Shown here: positions 59,401 to 64,000 of the stretch, piece after piece
Numbering within the stretch: the stretch's first letter is position 1
Layout: every line of letters begins with the position of its first letter
Notes under the pieces: generated by a model
Told to the model about the DNA's origin: nothing
What the model saw: only the letters and a program-made list of their open reading frames with translations
The model's database searches: none
NCBI GenBank assembly: GCA_905331475.1
Contig: CAJNYU010000499.1
Location: forward strand, 19,300 to 83,299
From: Rotaria socialis
Lineage: Eukaryota; Rotifera; Eurotatoria; Philodinida; Philodinidae
DNA length: 64,000 bases
Direction: 5' to 3'
Position numbers and translations under genes: made by a program

Positions 59401-61081
59401 TTGTCTTCGAAGCTATTGTTATTCTATTTAGAATAATACCTTCAATGAAAGCTTTATTCCAACCATTGGAACTGATTTCGTACGTTTTTCGTTCGGAAAT
59501 ATAATCGTATGAATCATCATCTGAAATGATTTCAGGCATGTCGTACAATACAAGTTGATGGAAAAACAACTAAAATATCCTTTGTAAATATACGTCCCCA
59601 ATGAATATCATGAAGAAATGTGTGTACGATTTTTCTAGTGGGATACGGCTGGTCAAGAACAATTTCGAACTATTACAAGTAATTTTTTTTTCATTGTCTG
59701 CAATTGAATAAGATGAATACGTTGGTTTTTCAGATAGTTACTATCGAGGAGCCGATGGCATTATCCTGATGTTTGACGTGACCGATAGAGTATGTTATTT
59801 GAACGATTACTATATTCTCTCTCTCTATCTCACTTGATATTAAATACCTGTTATTAAGGCATCGTTTGAAAATATCAAAATGTGGTTGCAGAATATTGAG
59901 CAGCATGCATCGAATAGTGTCAAGAAGTTATTAATTGGTAACAAATGCGATTTAGTATCACGCAGAGTTATCGATCACGACGCAATTAAGGAACTCGCTG
60001 AATCGTCAGGATTATCATATATGGAAACATCAGTAAAGAATGCAATCAATGTTGAGCAAGCAATCAGTAGCTTTGCTTCTGAAATATTAGCGACAAAAAC
60101 AAATCCATTGCCTCGACTTGTATCAACAATAGTACAGACATCTCCTGTCAATCAAAAGTCTGAAAACAAATCTTTTGTCAGTACAAAATCGAACAACTCC
60201 GAATAGTAAGCTCATAATGAGATGATTTCTTTCTCATAGACAATATATTTTAGTGATTATTTGTTAAAAATTTTGTTGATTGGAGACTCTGGTGTAGGCA
60301 AATCTGCATTGTTGTTACGCTTTGTTGTAAATAGTTTTTAATGTAGCTCTTTTTGTATTCACCGATCGTTTTTTATCTAGGATGATACCTTCAGTGAAGC
60401 TTTTCTCACAACGATCGGAGTTGATTTTGTAAGTCTCGCTCTCGGATAGTGCGTGATTTATTCTTTAAAATTCTTGTAGAAAATTCGGACGATTGATTAT
60501 CATGGGAAAAATGTGAAATTGCAGATTGTAAGTAGATAGTCATACGGTTCTTATTTTGAATATTATTTTTTGTTTCTAGTGGGATACAGCTGGCCAAGAA
60601 AGGTTTCGAATTATTACAAGTAGTACGTTTGTTATTTCTTTAGAAGTTTTTAATTCCGTATTTCTTTCAGATGCTTATTATCGAGGTTCACATGGTTTCA
60701 TCGTAGTTTATGATATTACAAGTCTTGTAAGTGATTTGAATGTAATTCCGTTTCATCGGAGATTATTCTTTTGTTCTCAAGGAATCGTTTCAAAAAATCG
60801 AAATGTGGTTCAATTTAATCAAGGAAAATGCAAATCAAAACGCTAAAAAGCTTTTAGTCGGAAATAAGCGTGATTTGACATCGCAGAGAATTGTTGATTA
60901 TGCACAAGGAAAAGTATGTAGAGTTCGAAAATATAGTTAACTTGATTATCTATGTGATGCTGTTTATCAGGAACTCGCTGACTCGTTAAACATTCCCTAT
61001 GTGGAAACATCGGCGAAGAATTCGACTAATGTCAAACAATTATTCATGGATATGATAAGTGAACTCTTACCGAGTGTATAA
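56487..61081 (+). CDS. Predicted protein of five tandem Rab-type GTPase domains
   Basis: About 34 exons, all in frame with GT-AG introns, give ~951 residues. The domains start near residues 1, 198, 388, 579 and 783. P-loops: [40 protein letters not shown]. Switch II: CDTAFQE, WDTAGEE, then WDTAGQE three times. G4: GNKYDL, GNKCDL three times, GNKRDL. G5: ETSAK, ETSAK, EVSAK, ETSVK, ETSAK. Sequence is nearest the Rab1/8/10 group ([22 protein letters not shown]). Each domain joins the next by a 48-53 nt phase-2 intron (57442-57492, 58377-58429, 59255-59307, 60206-60253). Units 2-5 have no start codon of their own. The C-terminus (SELLPSV) has no prenylation cysteine. Separate single-Rab genes would need unseen first exons inside these ~50 nt gaps. 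Rabs are membrane-traffic switches; the role of a chain of five is unknown. Confidence 0.85.
57442..57492 (+). other. Domain 1/2 linker intron overlapping a would-be stop
   Basis: Reading unspliced gives GAA TAG TAA, that is two stops. Splicing at TA|GTAATT...TTTTAG|C turns the codon into TAC and continues into the next P-loop. The introns at 58377-58429 and 60206-60253 have the same TA|GTAA layout. 59255-59307 has CC|GTAAGG, which would read CCG TAA if retained. Confidence 0.8.
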
Positions 61082-61643
61082 TCCAGATATCAGGACACAA
61101 TTGAATTTTTTCCCTACTTTTATTCTCTGGATTTTTTTATTTGATATATACAATTGAGTGATATGCATCGAGTATATGAAAACTTATCCGCTAGGCTTGC
61201 ATAAGTATATAAATGTTTCATAATATCTGTTCAAATTTGAGAAAAGAATCTCATCTTCATGTGGATAATGGCCAACATTTTTCAATGAAGCTACTTGTGA
61301 CTTTTCACTACGCTCGAGCTAAGTCGAATAGGAGATAAAATGCGGAAATAAGTGTTCGGTACCTCGTTGATTAATTGAGAATGCATTTGTGATTACGCCA
61401 CTTTGCGAACAGAGTGGTTTAAAACTAATCGTTTGACTTGTATTTTAACTAATATGTCGCTCGATTCGAAGCCAAATCGATTCACAATCAGTATTATTTC
61501 CATCTAGCACGATCGGTAAATCAGCTGACAACAGATCGATCTATCTTTTGAAGAAAAGTCAAATGCAATCAAATAGTCTCAAATTTTGCCTGTCAGCAAT
61601 CTACTTTGTCGAAAAATTCAAAATCAACGAATAAAAAATGAAA

Positions 61644-61714
61644 TGCAGAGCTAATTATGCCGACACGTTTCGTGTTATTTATTTAAACAATAAATCACTC
61701 ATCAGGGCTCTGCA
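61644..61714 (-). ncRNA. Type I hammerhead ribozyme with minimal stem III
   Basis: On the minus strand the conserved core reads CTGATGAG (61705-61698), stem II (61697-61673) and CGAAAC (61672-61667), followed by GTGTC with the expected cleavage triplet GTC (61664-61662). Stem I is formed by gcagagc (61713-61707) and gctctgc (61651-61645). Stem II pairs TG-ATTTATT with AATAAAT-(aa)-CA around loop GTTTA. Stem III is only two base pairs (AC/GT), the form described in Penelope-like retroelements. It would self-cleave transcripts of the minus strand. No reverse transcriptase is nearby, so this is a solo terminal fragment. Confidence 0.85.
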
Positions 61715-61990
61715 TTTTCATTAGGAAGCAAAAGAAGCGAATCAATAAACTCTCAAAAAAAACTTGTATAATCAATAAAAAAAAAGCTTTAAATAAAACA
61801 TGCGCAATCAATTACAGACAATTAAACACAATTAGAAAACAAATTCCTAAATTATCTGGCAAGTTCCTTGTGAAAGAACGGAACTTGTCGTGACTTTCTT
61901 TTTCACGATACACAACCGCATTCATCAATATTTGTTCAGACCCATGAAAGCAAATCCTGCAAGCAGTAACCATAAACTTTATTGTGCACC

Positions 61991-62055
61991 TGAGGGTGTG
62001 GGTGCGACTCCGCATGTGTCTTCTCCCATCACCCACACAACCACATCCACCCTCA
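61991..62055. repeat. Inverted-repeat element with telomere-like ends
   Basis: tgagggtgtgggtg at the left and caccctca at the right are inverted. The internal gtcttctcccatcacccacac is the complement of the centre of the 55182 element. This is the second full member of that family, in the opposite orientation, ~0.3 kb from the hammerhead ribozyme. Confidence 0.7.
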
Positions 62056-63474
62056 AGATGCTTCAACTCCATAAAATGTAATGACAATGATGACGAAACT
62101 GCGGAAATGTAAAGAATAATTTTTATAATATACTACTAGTAGTTTTTATTTTCTTGTCTTGCTCTAGTGACGATGACGAAAGTACATCGGAAACAATTAC
62201 ACTGGAAGATGTCAAGACAAAAGTGATGATACTCAATAATAATATACAAGATACTATGTGGTTTGTTTAAATATACATGGTTGTCTTTTTTTGTCTATAA
62301 TCATTTACTTGAGCGTGAAAAGAGAATAAAACAAATCTTGATCATTTTTTCGCAGTGTGTAAGAAAATAGAAAAATGTTCTCTTAGAAATTAATTTTACA
62401 ATATCCGGTGGCATCATAAATATTATTGACTGAGTTGTGAAATTAGGCGTTCCAGTTGATGATTATTTTGAAGACTTTTATCTGTCACACTGGTGAACAC
62501 AATGGCAAAGTGAGAAAAATATGTTTGATAGCTACTATCTTCATTCATTTAACTGAATTGTGGAGACATTTTAGGTACTTTCTATCAGAGACATGCATCG
62601 TACCTAAAACAGAAGGTGGAAAAGATGGCGTAAGATTTAAAATAGTGACATTATATACGTAGCTTTCAAGAAGAGAGGTCGCACATCATTATTGAACACA
62701 GGTTGATCATCATAAGGTCTAGATTTAGAAGAAGAAACGCTGATATAACTTCGAATGTCACGTATCTTGCTGTTTATCATCAAAATCATTCATTCAAGTT
62801 CAAACTTTGCTGTTTCTCCTTTGGTCGAAAATAAAAATGGTACTAATTTCGAAAAATAACTGCGTCGAAAACCGTATGCTTAGTAACGCTGATTCAGGAT
62901 ATATTAGTAGACTTCTTCATGGCAACCGTACTATTATCTTTTCTATTTGTTCATGTCTTTGAATACGAATAATCCGTAAAACTTTTGCCAGTGTCTATAT
63001 GATTATTTCATGTTTTATTTTGTTTCGCTGTTCATCAATAATGAACATAACAATGAAGTATGATTTCACACGATGTGTACAAACGAGTAGCGACATGAAC
63101 GTAAAAATATATTATTCTTTTATTGCTTAGACATCTGTTGAAACCTTTCTAACGTCAATTTCCTATTCAACTGTATGGTATGCCAGGTTGAACAAAGGAA
63201 TAGTTCCAACTCACATCAATGATTTATTCCATCAAGCATTTAAAAAATTCACGAAAACGTACACATCAAAGAAAACGTCAAACACCAGCACCCAGCGACG
63301 GATCCAGGATTTTCGAGAGGGGGTGGCGATTTCTAATTTTTTTCAAACAAGCTAGCTTGAATTTTCGTGAAGTATTTAAAAATGTGTGCTTAATCTTTCG
63401 AATTCTTTATTTCGTTTTATATAGTATATCACTATGAAGTGATGCCTTTTCATTTGCTTCTTCCCAGGTCGATC

Positions 63475-63770
63475 AAAACAGACCACCGTAAACCGGCGTA
63501 GCATTACCGTAAACTGTCGTTTTTGCATCGTATTCCGTCGTAAAACGGCCGTTTTAAGTCGAATTAGGGCGTTTTAACAGGGGCAGTATTACGGTCATAC
63601 ACGAACACCGTATATCAACCATAAAACCTCGTAAAGCCGGCGTAATATTATCATATTCTATAGAACATACGGCCGTATTACTGCCCCTGTTATATGGGGA
63701 AAATACGGCATGTAAAACGGGCCGTATTTGTATCGTATACGATCGTTTACTGATCGTTTTCTTCGACAGG
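63475..63770. repeat. Palindromic element with cgtaaaacgg motifs
   Basis: aacaggggcagtattacgg (63576-63594) is matched by its inverted copy ccgtattactgcccctgtt (63672-63690). Flanking DNA repeats cgtaaa/tttacg and ccgtttta units on both sides. The direct neighbour at 63296-63330 (gcgacggatccaggattttcgagaggggg) resembles termini seen in hAT-like non-autonomous elements. A decayed non-autonomous transposon is likely; boundaries are uncertain. Confidence 0.6.
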
Positions 63771-64000
63771 GGTTGCTGGTGATTGTTGCAAATTGAGACT
63801 ACTGCTTTTTTGAAAAACTCAGTAAGCAAAGGATACATTTCAATCTAGAATATGGTATCCATTTGTTACTCTAAAGCAAGCATTCCCAAATATTTACATG
63901 CCATTACTACATGCTTTAGATATTTCGGTCAAATTATATTGAAAAAATCAAATATTTCCCGTAAAAGTTTCAATACCCCTGGCTATACAATTAGACTATC

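Larger units (their letters stand above)
61082..64000. other. Region without a confident gene
   Basis: Contains the hammerhead ribozyme, a telomere-like hairpin and a palindromic element, each listed separately. Short acidic coding-like pieces at ~62070-62119 and ~62168-62260 can be spliced in frame (DDETAE, then DDDESTSETITLEDVKTKV), but no start, stop or family could be fixed. Confidence 0.35.

Noticed and set aside
57434..60210. Reading the GTPase locus as five separate Rab genes ending at TAG/TAG/TAA/TAG.
   Set aside because: Each stop overlaps or abuts a canonical donor, the next exon starts without a Met, and the gap is only ~50 nt. All junctions are phase-compatible. Separate genes remain possible only with trans-splicing and non-ATG starts.
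62070..62262. Possible two-exon acidic coding segment.
   Set aside because: A frame-compatible splice exists, but no start, stop or family could be found; it is noted only in the region entry.
1..64000. tRNA, rRNA or CRISPR features.
   Set aside because: No T-loop/anticodon-arm combination, rRNA core or spaced direct-repeat array was found by eye on either strand; a tRNAscan run would settle tRNAs.

Overview
The window looks like nuclear DNA of a bdelloid rotifer (Adineta/Rotaria type). It is AT-rich, with compact genes cut by many 45-65 nt GT-AG introns and many small inverted-repeat elements. Rotifer-type gene families are present: ADP-ribosyltransferase/TPR proteins, NHL-repeat proteins and a CBM-bearing GH18 chitinase. 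TGTGGG-like telomere motifs and a Penelope-type hammerhead ribozyme are also present. The assignment is inference; no rRNA or mitochondrial marker is available.

Layout. 1-10.6 kb: a small two-pass membrane protein (+), an 18-exon UNC-45 myosin chaperone (-), an N-terminal-only WDR91-like protein (+) and a small single-pass membrane protein (-). 10.6-15.3 kb: no gene seen. 15.3-23.1 kb: an Ajuba/LIMD1-type three-LIM protein (+), a broken GH18 chitinase (+) and a small HMG-box-like protein (-). 23.4-31.5 kb: a nose-resistant-to-fluoxetine-type acyltransferase (-), a fringe-like glycosyltransferase (+), a ~1 kb nested inverted-repeat element and mitochondrial IDH3A (-). 32.7-39.3 kb: two decayed ADP-ribosyltransferase loci (-) around an NHL-repeat protein (+). 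40.1-48.1 kb: a 1785-residue DEAH helicase with RRM-like and RING-IBR modules that lacks RING2 (+). 48.8-52.6 kb: a secreted TIM-barrel-like glycosidase (+) and a small W-rich repeat ORF (-). 55.2-61.1 kb: a small-GTPase locus. 61-64 kb: no confident gene, but a hammerhead ribozyme and inverted repeats.

The most striking item is at 56487-61081. Five complete Rab-type GTPase domains read as one spliced frame of about 951 residues. Each domain is joined to the next by a ~50 nt phase-2 intron whose donor overlaps or abuts what would be the stop codon of the preceding Rab. Introns recur at the same positions in every unit, so the array arose by tandem duplication of exon blocks. Domains 1 and 2 have altered switch II motifs, and no C-terminal prenylation cysteine is present. 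A decayed sixth copy lies upstream, beside a short hairpin made of telomere-like repeats.

Most genes are independent housekeeping or signalling units; I see no operon. Exon boundaries were set by reading frame, splice consensus and family conservation, without RNA evidence.
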